This document shows, one piece after another, positions 8,657 through 16,897 of a stretch of 37,379 bases of DNA (positions are counted from its first letter, which is position 1; every line of letters starts with the position of its first letter). The notes under the pieces were generated by a model. The model ran no database searches. It was not told where the DNA came from and saw only the letters and a list, made by a program, of their open reading frames with translations. Position numbers and translations under genes: made by a program. The DNA is from Adiantum capillus-veneris (taxonomy: Eukaryota; Streptophyta; Polypodiopsida; Polypodiales; Pteridaceae), in assembly GCA_014529385.2 (NCBI GenBank), contig JABFUD020000248.1, positions 1-37,379 of the forward strand. The letters run 5' to 3'.

Positions 8657-8932
8657 TTACTCATCATTCATTACCGAGTCAGGTTTGTTCATATGTGCAA
8701 ACTGTGGTAATCCGGCCTGTAATTCTCCATTGAGGAAGGCTCGAAGAGCTGAGACTAGCTCGGGGTCTTTATATAGTTTGGACATGATGGTGGTTCTAAC
8801 TTCTGAAGACATGAAATCCATCAATTTGGCAACATTTAATGGCATCTTGTGGGACGTAGGACCCTGACAAGAGAATGGTGAAGATGGAATCTCCACTTCC
8901 TCAAGGGGGTCGGGCATTCCCTCACCAAACAT
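8657..8932 (-). pseudogene. Gypsy Gag-Pol segment between Gag and protease
   Basis: A 91-aa minus-strand frame (DPLEEVEIPSSPFSCQG, LYKDPELVSALRAFLNGE) with no recognised domain. It lies between the Lys/Ser-rich Gag tail and the protease. The neighbouring 8933-9263 holds only broken frames and is probably decayed coding sequence of the same polyprotein. Confidence 0.45.
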
Positions 8933-9263
8933 TCTCTCTAGTAGGAAAGGTGTGTGTCCACTTTCAGATGTCCTACCGTCACTCTCTTCCCCGAATACTG
9001 GGTATAGCTAACGGCCTGTAGTTCTTGTGAGGTTGAACTTGTGTGGGAAACACTGTGTCCGACATCTGGATATGTTTGGGTTCACGTTCTAATGTTCGGT
9101 TAGTCTCTTCCACCAAACCCCTCAGTTGTTGGACTCGTTCAATTTCCACTGTTGGGTTTGGATAGGTTCCAATCTTTCTCTTGCAATCCTCATTTTTCGT
9201 CTCTCGTGGCTTATCTTGGGGGTTCGCAACTAGGTGGTTTAACTTTGAATACTCTTTTGGTGT

Positions 9264-9548
9264 TCATCCTAATTCCCTCTCGTGATCCTCCTCACTGACT
9301 TTTTCCTTTGTAATAACAGTTTTGGTCTCCGTGGTCTCTATCGAATCTGAGTCATCCTCAGGGTCATTCATATACACGGGATCCTCTCCTGTCCCTATGT
9401 TAGTCTTTGAACTAGGTTTTGAGCTAGAAGCATTAAGGGATTTCTTTCTTCGTGTTTTCTTCTTTCTCACTCGGCCAATGGATGCAGCATCTCTCTCTTC
9501 GAGGATGTAATTTTGCTTTTGGAGCATCGACCGTGTGAGTGCATTCAC
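9264..9548 (-). CDS. Gypsy Gag C-terminal basic/acidic tail
   Basis: A 94-aa minus-strand frame following the last zinc knuckle after a stop or frame change near 9550. It has a basic cluster (RVRKKKTRRKKS) followed by a Ser/Thr/Asp/Glu-rich tail. The basic cluster could bind RNA or act as a nuclear localisation signal; this is inference from composition only. Confidence 0.5.
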   Translation of the reverse strand: MNALTRSMLQKQNYILEERDAASIGRVRKKKTRRKKSLNASSSKPSSKTNIGTGEDPVYMNDPEDDSDSIETTETKTVITKEKVSEEDHERELG

Positions 9549-9559
9549 TGGTGCTATGT

Positions 9560-10051
9560 TTATAGTTGGGGTGTCCCATCAACAATCTCTATTATGTTCA
9601 ATGGTGTGATTTTCGGTGCGTTTGGATTGTTAGGACACTGTGCGATCAAATGATCTATGCCACAACGATTACAAGTGAGTATTGGCATTGCCAATGCACT
9701 CCCTTGACTAGTTTGCATTAGTGCAGCATTCTTTTGCATTCTAATGGGGCACTCAGCTACTCGATGTGGTCCACCACATTCGTAGCACTGAAGAGGTGGT
9801 CTCCTGGCAAAACTATTAATGTTTTGGCCTCTTGCTGCTAGCACAGTAGCTTGATATACCATTTTGATTTGTCCCCAATGGTCTTCCATATAGTACATGG
9901 TGCACTCCTCAAGCATGTCGACTCCATAGGTGATACTAGAGTCTATGTCCTCTTTGCAATCTACATAAGTATTAGATGACTCGCAACCTATTTGGTTCAT
10001 AGGTGTAACTCTTGGATGAGGGGGTTGCGGTCCTAGCACTGGAGGTGGCAA
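9560..10051 (-). CDS. Gypsy Gag nucleocapsid, second pair of zinc knuckles
   Basis: The minus-strand frame contains CYECGGPHRVAEC and CNRCGIDHLIAQC. Both are CX2CX3HX4C, one residue shorter than the usual CX2CX4HX4C between the second Cys and His. They follow, after a frame change near 10040, another pair of knuckles in the preceding frame. The likely role is binding genomic RNA during packaging. Confidence 0.75.
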   Translation of the reverse strand: MPPPVLGPQPPHPRVTPMNQIGCESSNTYVDCKEDIDSSITYGVDMLEECTMYYMEDHWGQIKMVYQATVLAARGQNINSFARRPPLQCYECGGPHRVAECPIRMQKNAALMQTSQGSALAMPILTCNRCGIDHLIAQCPNNPNAPKITPLNIIEIVDGTPQL

Positions 10052-10719
10052 TGGTGTGTTTGGACCACATTTTGGGTTCTAGGGACCATGTGTTGTAATG
10101 GCAATTGTTGCTCCATGGGTGGGGTAGGCATCAATGCAGGAACTCGAGGTGAGTCTGCCCAAGCTATAGGCGGTCTATTTTCCATGATGCGTTTAAGCAT
10201 TAGGCAATCCTTCGCTTGATGGCCATACCTACCACACGCGTTACAAGTCCCGTTAAACTTTACTCTGAAAGTAGGGCATTCACTCGTAGTATGTGGGCCC
10301 AAGCAAATTGAGCACCATTGTTGCTCCCTTCTTGGATACATATGAGTGTTTTGTGGAGCACGATTATCCCTAAGTCTTTCTTGGATGGCCTTTGTGAGAT
10401 CTGCCAAAGTCATCTCAGATATCGTTTGCTCTTTCACGGTTGGCTTTATCTTCATTGTCTCATGCCCTGATGCTTGCGAGCTACTAGACTTTGGCTCGGC
10501 AGACACTCTTTCTCCTACAATCATTAAATTATCCTCCAATTGGATTGCATTCATGGTGACTGCTTCCCAAGTAGTGATACCTCTAATGACTAGGCCATTA
10601 TAAATACTTTCATGTCGTAGTCCCCTAATGATTCTATCGAGCAATTGGTTGTTGTTGAATCGCTCGTTTGGATTGCATCGAGAATTAAAATTCTTTAGGC
10701 GACTAATGAAGTCTCTCAC
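10033..10719 (-). CDS. Gypsy Gag: end of capsid domain and first pair of zinc knuckles
   Basis: The frame begins RDFISRLKNFNSRCNPNERFNN and contains LLDRIIRGLRHES, the C-terminal part of a retrotransposon Gag capsid domain. Two knuckles follow: CSICLGPHTTSEC (CX2CX3HX4C) and CNACGRYGHQAKDC (canonical CX2CX4HX4C). It joins the upstream gag frame by a one-base shift in TTTGGGGTG near 10765, beyond which a third frame gives the linking residues GVASQLQKAQREEGES. Confidence 0.82.
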   Translation of the reverse strand: MRDFISRLKNFNSRCNPNERFNNNQLLDRIIRGLRHESIYNGLVIRGITTWEAVTMNAIQLEDNLMIVGERVSAEPKSSSSQASGHETMKIKPTVKEQTISEMTLADLTKAIQERLRDNRAPQNTHMYPRREQQWCSICLGPHTTSECPTFRVKFNGTCNACGRYGHQAKDCLMLKRIMENRPPIAWADSPRVPALMPTPPMEQQLPLQHMVPRTQNVVQTHHCHLQC

Positions 10720-10760
10720 GGATTCACCTTCTTCTCGTTGGGCTTTCTGGAGCTGAGAGG

Positions 10761-12053
10761 CTACACCCCAAAGTACTCCTCTCGTATGTATTCTTTTAAG
10801 AACAGTCTCCTAAGAGTAGAGTAGATCGTTTTTTCTTCTACTCTTAAGGTTCTATACCAATCTCCAGCCTTTCCGCTTAGGGTCAAACTCAAAGCCTTAC
10901 ACTTATGTAGCTCATTGTGCTCTTCCAAGGAATCGCACACATGTTCAAAGACTTCCATATGCTTTCCAGCATCTCCGTCTCCATTGAATTTTTGTGTGAG
11001 CTTAGCTACTTGAACTGCCTTGCTCCTAGGCTCTCTATCAGGTGCACTACGCATGTTTTCCGCAATAGAGCGACCGATAGTTTGAGCAAATGTTGCCAAA
11101 TCTCCTATTTGAGCAGGTATAATGGGTGTATGTGCTCCTGGAACCACATGTGAGATGGGAGTTGGCCTTGGCCTTGGCATACGCGCGGCTCTTGGGTCCC
11201 AAATCTCATATGGTGGTGTACCAGACGGTGGTCCAAAGTTTACAGGCGTGGCCCTAGGCATAGGGGGTGCCTGATATGGCATGTTATTATTAAATGGCAT
11301 GGCTCCACTTGTATAAGAGCTTGGATAATTCCATTGTGGATTGTAAGCTCTTGGAATAATCGGAGGTGTAGGAGCTACATGAGGCTGAGGTACGACAGGT
11401 GCACATGATTGATACATACATGTAGGTATAGTTGGGGGCACTGTGCCACTAGGCATCAGCGCAGTGTTAACAAATGAACTCCATGGTGTACTTCTTGTCA
11501 TGCTCACCACTGGGATATGCATGGTAGCCGTAGTGTCATTAAGAGAAAGATGAGCTAGATCTGGGAAGGTAAAGCTGCCACTTGTGGGCTCAGATTGTAC
11601 TGAGGCTCCTGGCGAAACAACATATGGAGGATCAATGGGGCTCACTGAGGGAGTCTCCATTTGTGACAGGGTTGGTTGGTTGGCCTTTCCCGTATCCAAG
11701 AATCTCATTAGGCCTGTTGAAGGCATGTTGATCCCTGTGTTTTGTCTTTCTAACTCGACAATCCTATGGAGGACATCACAGACTTTCTGTTGTTGCTCAT
11801 CTATGCTAGTAGCACCCGATGTGGATTTTAGAACATCTAACCAACCCACATGATAGGTGTGTCCTATGTACCGATCAGTTAAAGCTTCTGCTTGTAGGTC
11901 ATACTCCCAATTTTCGTTTAGGAATATCCCATCTAGGCCTGGCGTGCTGGAGGTTTCCCTTGAAGTGGAAGCATTATTGCTCCCCATAGCTTGCCCCTCC
12001 GTGACTGCTACCTTGGGAGCACTCGGTTGCTCGGCTGGCATGATTGTTGTCAT
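10761..12053 (-). CDS. Gypsy Gag main open segment (matrix-like Pro-rich region and capsid)
   Basis: 430 aa on the minus strand. The first two thirds are Pro/Thr/Met-rich and low in recognisable structure. The C-terminal part (QVAKLTQKFNGDGDAGKHMEVFEHVCDSL then LTLSGKAGDWYRTL) is the retrotransposon Gag capsid signature with the W-Y core. Translation of gag probably began upstream (12362-12679); the start here only reflects a stop or frame change near 12055. Confidence 0.82.
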   Translation of the reverse strand: MTTIMPAEQPSAPKVAVTEGQAMGSNNASTSRETSSTPGLDGIFLNENWEYDLQAEALTDRYIGHTYHVGWLDVLKSTSGATSIDEQQQKVCDVLHRIVELERQNTGINMPSTGLMRFLDTGKANQPTLSQMETPSVSPIDPPYVVSPGASVQSEPTSGSFTFPDLAHLSLNDTTATMHIPVVSMTRSTPWSSFVNTALMPSGTVPPTIPTCMYQSCAPVVPQPHVAPTPPIIPRAYNPQWNYPSSYTSGAMPFNNNMPYQAPPMPRATPVNFGPPSGTPPYEIWDPRAARMPRPRPTPISHVVPGAHTPIIPAQIGDLATFAQTIGRSIAENMRSAPDREPRSKAVQVAKLTQKFNGDGDAGKHMEVFEHVCDSLEEHNELHKCKALSLTLSGKAGDWYRTLRVEEKTIYSTLRRLFLKEYIREEYFGV

Positions 12054-12074
12054 AGGAGCCTTTGCTTTTAGGGC

Positions 12075-12679
12075 TCAACTTTGTTCTAGCCTTCGTAGGT
12101 TCTCAATTTCCCTCTCCCTTGTTGCTTGCATATAGCGTTCGATCTCTTGTACTTCGGCAAGACTCCTACCATCGGGTAGTAAAACCTCAGAGGGAGATAG
12201 TCCTAAAGGATCAGGAGATGCAGTGGATGGAACATTCACATGCACACTCTCAAGAATCATAGGGTCCATTTTAGGCATGAATGACGAATTTACTTCCCCA
12301 CTCCCTTCATTTATTTCATTAACCGCATGTTCGGAGCGAGTAGCTCTACTAAGGGTCTCTTTTAAGCGGCTAAACACGCTGGACCCGGGCCGTGGGCCCA
12401 TGGCATGCATGTCTTGACTTGAACTATCAGGGTTTGGTGTAGGATACCCCTCCATGACTTCGTAGTCAGAGGAAGAATCACTAGACGCGATATGAGGATC
12501 TTGGGTCGTGCTACCTTGAGTCCGGCCGAAGGTCCAGAACCTAGGGTGGGGGAATAATGGGTGCCCGCGTAAATGGAGGCACTACCAATATGCTCGTGCT
12601 CTAACACTCGTCCAGAGCGTAGGTTCATATGACTTGGATCCCCTAGAAGTTTCAGTGAGGGCCCGTGAAGGTTGCTCAC
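12075..12679 (-). pseudogene. Gypsy Gag N-terminus, in two overlapping frames
   Basis: The frame from 12679 begins MSNLHGPSLKLLGDPSHMNLRSGRVL and has the NLRSGRVL motif often seen near the N-terminus of plant gypsy Gag. A shift near 12440-12460 leads into the frame 12455-12075, which ends in a helical RYMQATREREIENLRRLEQ segment. A stop at about 12072 separates it from the main gag frame. The ATG at 12679 follows a roughly 1 kb leader and is the best candidate for the original Gag start. Confidence 0.55.
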
Positions 12680-13022
12680 CTAGTAATTTTGGGTGTTTTG
12701 CAACCCAAGTCTTTTCTTTTTTTTGATTTTTTGGTCCTTTTTTTCTGACCCAGCTATAGAATGGAACGTATGATAGCTCAAAACGAGCGTCTCGGTCAGA
12801 GGGACGTGCCGTGCTTTACAGCCCTCCGTTTGGTCACTTTATGCCCTCGGAATCCCTAAAACCGTCAATTTCTAGTAGGGAACTAGGCCCGAATTAGAAA
12901 GTCTAAGGGTGCAAGTGGGAAGAGAAGGGAGGAGAGTGAAGGACTTGCCCCACATGCTCTCATTCCCTCTTGAGGGGGTAGGGTATATATATAAGTGAGT
13001 CTAGTATATATCATAGGACTGA

Positions 13023-13060
13023 GGCTTGGGCTTGGACTTGGGCTTGGGCTTGGGCTTGGG
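13023..13060. repeat. GGCTTG hexamer tandem repeat
   Basis: About six head-to-tail copies of GGCTTG with one variant unit (GGACTT). Seen directly. Confidence 0.9.
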
Positions 13061-13100
13061 AAAATGATCCCGATCTCGATCAAAATTTTAGTGTAGCCCC

Positions 13101-13145
13101 CCAGTCACTCACGCTTAAATATCCAGTCACTCACGCTTAAATATT
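13101..13145. repeat. Tandem duplication of a 22-bp unit
   Basis: Two adjacent copies of a unit containing CAGTCACTCACGCTTAAATA, each preceded by a CC dinucleotide or its equivalent. Seen directly. Confidence 0.85.
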
Positions 13146-13694
13146 TTTGGTTTTTTTTTTTTATATATTTTTTTTAAACAATTTTTTGATTTTGATTTTG
13201 ATTTTTTTTTTAATGGCGATGACCGCGCGCAGTTTAGGTGACCCTTTCCACACTGTCACCTACCTAACCTCCCAGTCAACAGCTCACTACCTTATCTACT
13301 TACTAACAGTGCTGCTAACCACTGACTAATCTGTTAACTGCTTACTGACAGTGAGTTAACTGTCCACCTACTTCCTCTCTCACTACCTTACTGTGCAAAG
13401 ACTGTGTGCAGGCAAACCTTGACAGAAAACTGTGTGCAGACTGTGTGCAAACAGAAATTGCTAACTGCCTTCCTACTTATTCATTCACTGCAAACAAGCT
13501 AACGACTACTAATTGGGCAAAGACAGTGTGCAAACAGAAAACACAACATTATGCAGAAATCGCAGAACTTGCAGACAACACAGAAATTAACAACTTTCAG
13601 AAAAACAACTCATTCCTCTTCCTCTTCCTCTTCTTTCCTACTACAAACAACTCATAGGAGAAGCACAAAGTGCCTCTTGGGCTTAGTGCAGGGC

Positions 13695-13715
13695 GATTCC
13701 CCGGCAGCGGCGCCA
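13695..13715 (-). promoter_or_regulatory. Gypsy primer-binding site, Asp-tRNA type
   Basis: Minus strand TGGCGCCGCTGCCGGGGA, four bases from the end of LTR block A. It matches the TGGCGCCGTTGCCGGGGA PBS known from Athila-type plant gypsy elements at all but one base. Reverse transcription would be primed here. Confidence 0.85.
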
Positions 13716-13719
13716 AAAA

Positions 13720-14312
13720 TGTGCGCTCCTTGCCGCACTGTCGAAGCAAGGGACTTGCCGATACACCGTGTGCGAGCCACAAATGGCTCCAAGCACACAA
13801 TAAGACTAATCTAGCAAGCTCAAGAGAGCAAAGGGTGTGTCACTCACCGCTCTACGCTCGCCTTCGTGCTGGATTCCTCGCCGCAATGAAGAAGAAGCTG
13901 CAGTCGTGCCGCGCTCAACACCGCTTCGTCGCCGTCGTGCCTTCGTAATGCTCGATCGCACACACACTCTCCCTCTCTCTCTCTCTCACACATACACACA
14001 CACACACGAGGAGGTGAAGAAGAAGAAGATGGAGATGGAGGTGGAGCAAGAGCACTCTTCTATTGCACATGCAATGAGAGAATGAGTGAATTTAGGTTTA
14101 GTTGGCTTTTATATGAGCTCACCCCATTCACACTTGGGCGCCCATGCTTAGCCAACTAATCCCTTGAATGTCCCAGTTAGAGTGCACCTCTCATCGGCGA
14201 TCACTCTTACCCTTTTCCTATTGGTCTGACAAGCCCGGTACCTGACTCTACCAAATACATAATACACGTCCGTCGTAGGTGATGGGGTGTCCGTGAGCCG
14301 TGAGGGTTAACA
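13720..14312 (-). repeat. LTR block A, 5' LTR of the inner gypsy complex
   Basis: 593 bp with TG...CA ends: on the minus strand it starts TGTTAACCCTCACGG and ends GGAGCGCACA beside the PBS. A TATA box (CATATAAAAGCC) lies at about 14110-14120 and is followed by a CT/CA-rich R-U5 region (13959-14008). It meets copia integrase sequence at 14313. No second copy exists in the window; block B at the other end is unrelated. Confidence 0.75.
13959..14008. repeat. Mixed (CA)n/(CT)n microsatellite
   Basis: Alternating CA and CT dinucleotide runs inside LTR block A, seen directly. Confidence 0.9.
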
Positions 14313-14317
14313 GTATG
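14313..14317. repeat. Probable target duplication GTATG, right copy (inner gypsy)
   Basis: GTATG directly follows the CA end of LTR block A and equals 2718-2722. See the left copy for the ambiguity. Confidence 0.5.
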
Positions 14318-15549
14318 GCATAGTGCATTGGTGTTTAATGCCTTTATTTCCCAAAAAATCCTTAAATGCACCTGACATGTATTCACCTCCTCGATCGGTA
14401 CGAAGAGTCTGTACTTTGCAACCTGTTTCATTTTCAACCATGGCGACATAATGTTGAAAAAACTGCAAACACATCTGACTTTGCTTTGAGTGGATACACC
14501 CAACAAAACCTAGAAAAGTCATCAATGAAGGTCACAAAATAAAGGCTGTTTCCTATAGATGGCGTCCTCATAGGACCACATACATCACTGTGTACAAGCT
14601 GCAACTTTCGTGTCACTCTAACTGAACCATCCTTCGAAAATGCAAATCTGTGCATCTTTCCAAGAACGCAACCTTCACATACATGTCTTGGTGGCATCTC
14701 CAATAAAGACAAATCATGCACCATATTATGACGTTGTAAAGTCATCAAACTGCCATAACTAACATGCCCAAATCTAGCATGCCACAACTCAGCATCCTGC
14801 ATGGCCTGAGTCTTTGTTTCTTCAATACATACCTGAATCTTCTTTTCATAACGATCTAGCACAAATAGTCCATTTTCCAGCGTACCTGTAGTGATAAGAG
14901 AATAACCATTCTCTTGATCTCGTACAACACATCTGTCATCCTCAAAAATGATCCGAAGACCATTTTTTGCAAGAGAGGATACAGACAACAAATTCTTCTT
15001 GATCCCTGGAACATATAAGACATCTGGCAAGCATAAATCTGAACCATCTGAAATGGTAATCAAAATCTTACCAACGCCTTTGATTGGATAAGAAGCATTA
15101 TTTGCACATGTCACCTTCTTTCTTGCTGGAGCTGCATCTAATGAACAAAACAAATCCTTCCTTGAAGTAATATGCCTGGATGCACCACTATCAAAATACC
15201 AAATCATTTGTGTCTCGTCAACACTGTAAGCAGAAAAATCTGAACATACTACAAAAGCATAAGAATCCTGCACAAAGTTTGCAGACTCTTCTTTAGCTAT
15301 AGAAGAATCACCAGAAGCTGAAACAACCAAACTTGACTCTTTCTTCTTTTCTTTAGCAATTCGCTTTTTACACTCACTAATGTAGTGACCAGTTTTCTTG
15401 CAGTAGTGACATTTACCTTTCTTCTTGGACTTGTCGGAATCACCTTTAGACTTCTCTGAAGATTGTCCTGCACCAGACTTGGAGTAATGAGCACTCTCTT
15501 TACCCTTGTTTTTGTTCTGTACAACAAGAGCATGATCCATACCATCCAC
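14313..15549 (-). pseudogene. Copia Gag C-terminus, protease and N-terminal integrase
   Basis: The main frame (15549-14434) carries the nucleocapsid knuckle CHYCKKTGHYISEC (residues 47-60), the protease active site WYFDSGASRHIT (DSG at 120-122) and the GAG-pre-integrase zinc domain (LWHARFGHVSYGSL...CEGCVLGK). It then enters the integrase core with HSDVCGPM. After a frame change near 14440-14520 it continues with LRTDRGGEYMS, the second catalytic Asp. The sequence stops after KGIKHQCTMPY, before the expected catalytic Glu, at the gypsy insertion. The element therefore lacks a complete integrase. Confidence 0.9.
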
Positions 15550-15582
15550 CTGTAAAGACTTGTTCTTACGTGATTGATCCTC

Positions 15583-16231
15583 CTACAATAGCAAAGCCAC
15601 TAACTCTTCAAAATGAAGAGGCTCAGGATTAGCTCGCAAAGACATTGTCAAAGAAGTCTGAAAAGTCAAATAAGATGGTGGTAGTGAATTGAGTGTTTTG
15701 GAAACCAAGTCCTTCTCTGGAATCACTTCATCAATGCTAAGCAATTGCTCTTCAAGATCCCTGATTTTTGTAAGATGCTCGACGATATCGTCACCTTCGT
15801 CCATTTGTATTTTGTCAAGTTGTTTCTTCAAAAACTCTATTCTGGCAGCGTTTCTTCCTCCAAACATAGCTTGCAGAGTGTTCCAAGCATCCTCAAAAGT
15901 TCTACAAGATCTGATATGTGGTGTATTGTCCTCTTTATGGTTAAGGCAATCACAGCCATAGCTTGTGCATCTTTAGTATCCCATCTCTTTTGCTCTGGAG
16001 TGACTTGTGAGGGTCCTGCACCAACAGCTGCACCACGACCAGGCGTGGCAGGTGCAATGCTACCTGGACGAACTTCATCTCCAAATACATAATCCCACAA
16101 TCCTTTACCAACCAAAAATTTTTGGCCATAAAAGACCAAAGAGAATAGTTGGTACCATCCATTTGTCTTCGGATGTAAACGCACCAAAAATCTCTTCTCC
16201 GTAGATTGAGCCATACTGTGGATGCACACAA
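15583..16231 (-). pseudogene. Copia Gag
   Basis: The minus-strand capsid-like Gag is broken into overlapping frames. The N-terminal DGTNYSLWSFMAKNF and LVGKGLWDYVFGDE segments are in two frames, followed by WDTKDAQAMAVIALTIK. A shift near 15860-15930 then gives MFGGRNAARIEFLKKQLDKI, DIVEHLTKIRDLEEQL and LPPSYLTFQTSL, typical of copia Gag. A single stop near 15582 separates it from the knuckle/protease frame; the residues on either side (ALLL, then EDQSRKN) are continuous in the same frame. The start is probably the MAQSTEKRF codon near 16214. Confidence 0.85.
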
Positions 16232-16599
16232 GAGAGCAAAAGAACCTCCAAGAGATTCACAAATCTCCTGTCCAATGGAAGCAAAACTCTACACAAAATC
16301 TCAGCACAAAGCTAAGACAAGCTGCTTCCCAAAAGAACTGTTTACCTGAAGAAAATCTGTCAAAAAGCACACCCTCTTGATCTAAACGCCTCCGAAAAGT
16401 AACTTCTGCTACGCTGCTCAGAACAAAATTCTGAGGGCTTGAACGGCTTCGAAAGGGGGGTAAAACCACAGGTCACCTACTCAGAATACTCCCGGAACGT
16501 TGAGGATGCTCCCACAAGCAAATTTTCCGAAAACTGCATGAAAATTGCGATTGCGCGCGCGGACGCGAAAACGCAAGTAGAGGCTCTGGAAATCACCTT
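16232..16599 (-). other. Copia untranslated leader
   Basis: About 370 bp between the PBS and gag without supported coding sequence. Position alone defines it as the 5' leader. Confidence 0.6.
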
Positions 16600-16611
16600 G
16601 CTCTGATACCA
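16600..16611 (-). promoter_or_regulatory. Copia primer-binding site (initiator Met-tRNA)
   Basis: TGGTATCAGAGC on the minus strand, two bases from the 5' LTR end, is complementary to the 3' end of plant initiator Met-tRNA. It is the standard PBS of plant copia elements. Confidence 0.92.
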
Positions 16612-16613
16612 AT

Positions 16614-16892
16614 TGTTGAAGATGATGAAACAAGAAACAGAAGGAAGACAACAACTCAGTGTAGGAAGAAGATGGAGAAGGAGAAGACACAGAGCTTGTG
16701 TACGAGATCTCTGTAGTCTCTCTCTCTGTATTAGAATAATAGAGTATATACAAACTCAGAGCTACAAAGCTTATATGAAACCCTAAGAGATAAGGTGTCC
16801 TTTCACACCAGATGTCCAAGGGGAAAAACCCAGTGGGAGAAAAGTGCCCCTGGTGAAGCGCGTATACACACTAACACTACTACATGTCTACA
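16614..16892 (-). repeat. Copia 5' LTR
   Basis: 279 bp, the partner of 1649-1927 with about six substitutions. TG...CA ends. Adjacent to the PBS on one side and to GTTAC on the other. Confidence 0.95.
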
Positions 16893-16897
16893 GTTAC
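16893..16897. repeat. Target site duplication GTTAC, right copy (copia)
   Basis: Matches 1644-1648. LINE sequence resumes immediately after it. Confidence 0.93.

Larger units (their letters stand above)
12680..13694 (-). other. Untranslated leader of the inner gypsy element
   Basis: About 1 kb between PBS and gag with no credible coding sequence. It includes a TTGGGC-type hexamer repeat (about 13023-13060), a tandem pair of a 22-base unit containing CAGTCACTCACGCTTAAATA (about 13101-13145), T-rich runs (13147-13215) and a CTNTGTGCAAACAGAAA-like direct repeat at about 13385-13545. Long leaders of this sort usually hold dimerisation and packaging signals; that is inference. Confidence 0.6.
2721..14312 (-). 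mobile_element. Inner Ty3/gypsy complex with non-matching terminal LTRs
   Basis: A minus-strand Ty3/gypsy element inserted in the copia element. On the minus strand the order is LTR-like block A (13720-14312), Asp-tRNA-like PBS, about 1 kb leader, large gag (9264-12679), protease, acidic linker, RT, RNase H, integrase, second retropepsin-like domain, unknown 3' ORF, PPT, LTR-like block B (2721-3132). PR-RT-RH-IN order is diagnostic of gypsy, and the PBS type is that described for Athila-related plant elements. No chromodomain was seen after integrase. Blocks A and B share no visible similarity, so the unit is a recombinant or a composite of two related elements. Many frameshifts break the ORFs. 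Confidence 0.8.
1649..16892 (-). mobile_element. Ty1/copia LTR retrotransposon (outer element, contains nested gypsy)
   Basis: Minus-strand copia element. It is bounded by 279-bp LTRs (1649-1927 and 16614-16892) with TG...CA ends and flanked by GTTAC on both sides. Read on the minus strand the order is 5' LTR, initiator-Met PBS, gag, zinc knuckle, protease, integrase (N-terminal part), interruption by the gypsy complex (about 2721-14312), C-terminal end of RT, RNase H, PPT, 3' LTR. This Gag-PR-IN-RT-RH order is diagnostic of Ty1/copia. About six substitutions separate the two LTRs by eye (roughly 2%), so insertion is fairly recent. The integrase C-terminus and most of RT are missing even after removing the nested insert, so the element is defective. 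Confidence 0.93.

Noticed and set aside
7843-8867. Several plus-strand open frames of 60-125 codons opposite the gypsy protease and linker
   Set aside because: They are antisense shadows of the minus-strand gypsy polyprotein, whose domains are recognisable.
12883-13083. Minus-strand frame with Pro-Ser repeats
   Set aside because: Encoded by the GGCTTG hexamer array within the gypsy leader; no coding evidence.
13023-13145. CRISPR-like or telomere-like array
   Set aside because: The units are 6 bp and a single 22-bp tandem pair without spacers, and the hexamer is not the plant telomere repeat.
16481-16819. Minus-strand 112-codon frame across the copia 5' LTR and leader
   Set aside because: It crosses the LTR-PBS boundary, and the LTR portion is duplicated at 1649-1927 where no such protein continues.
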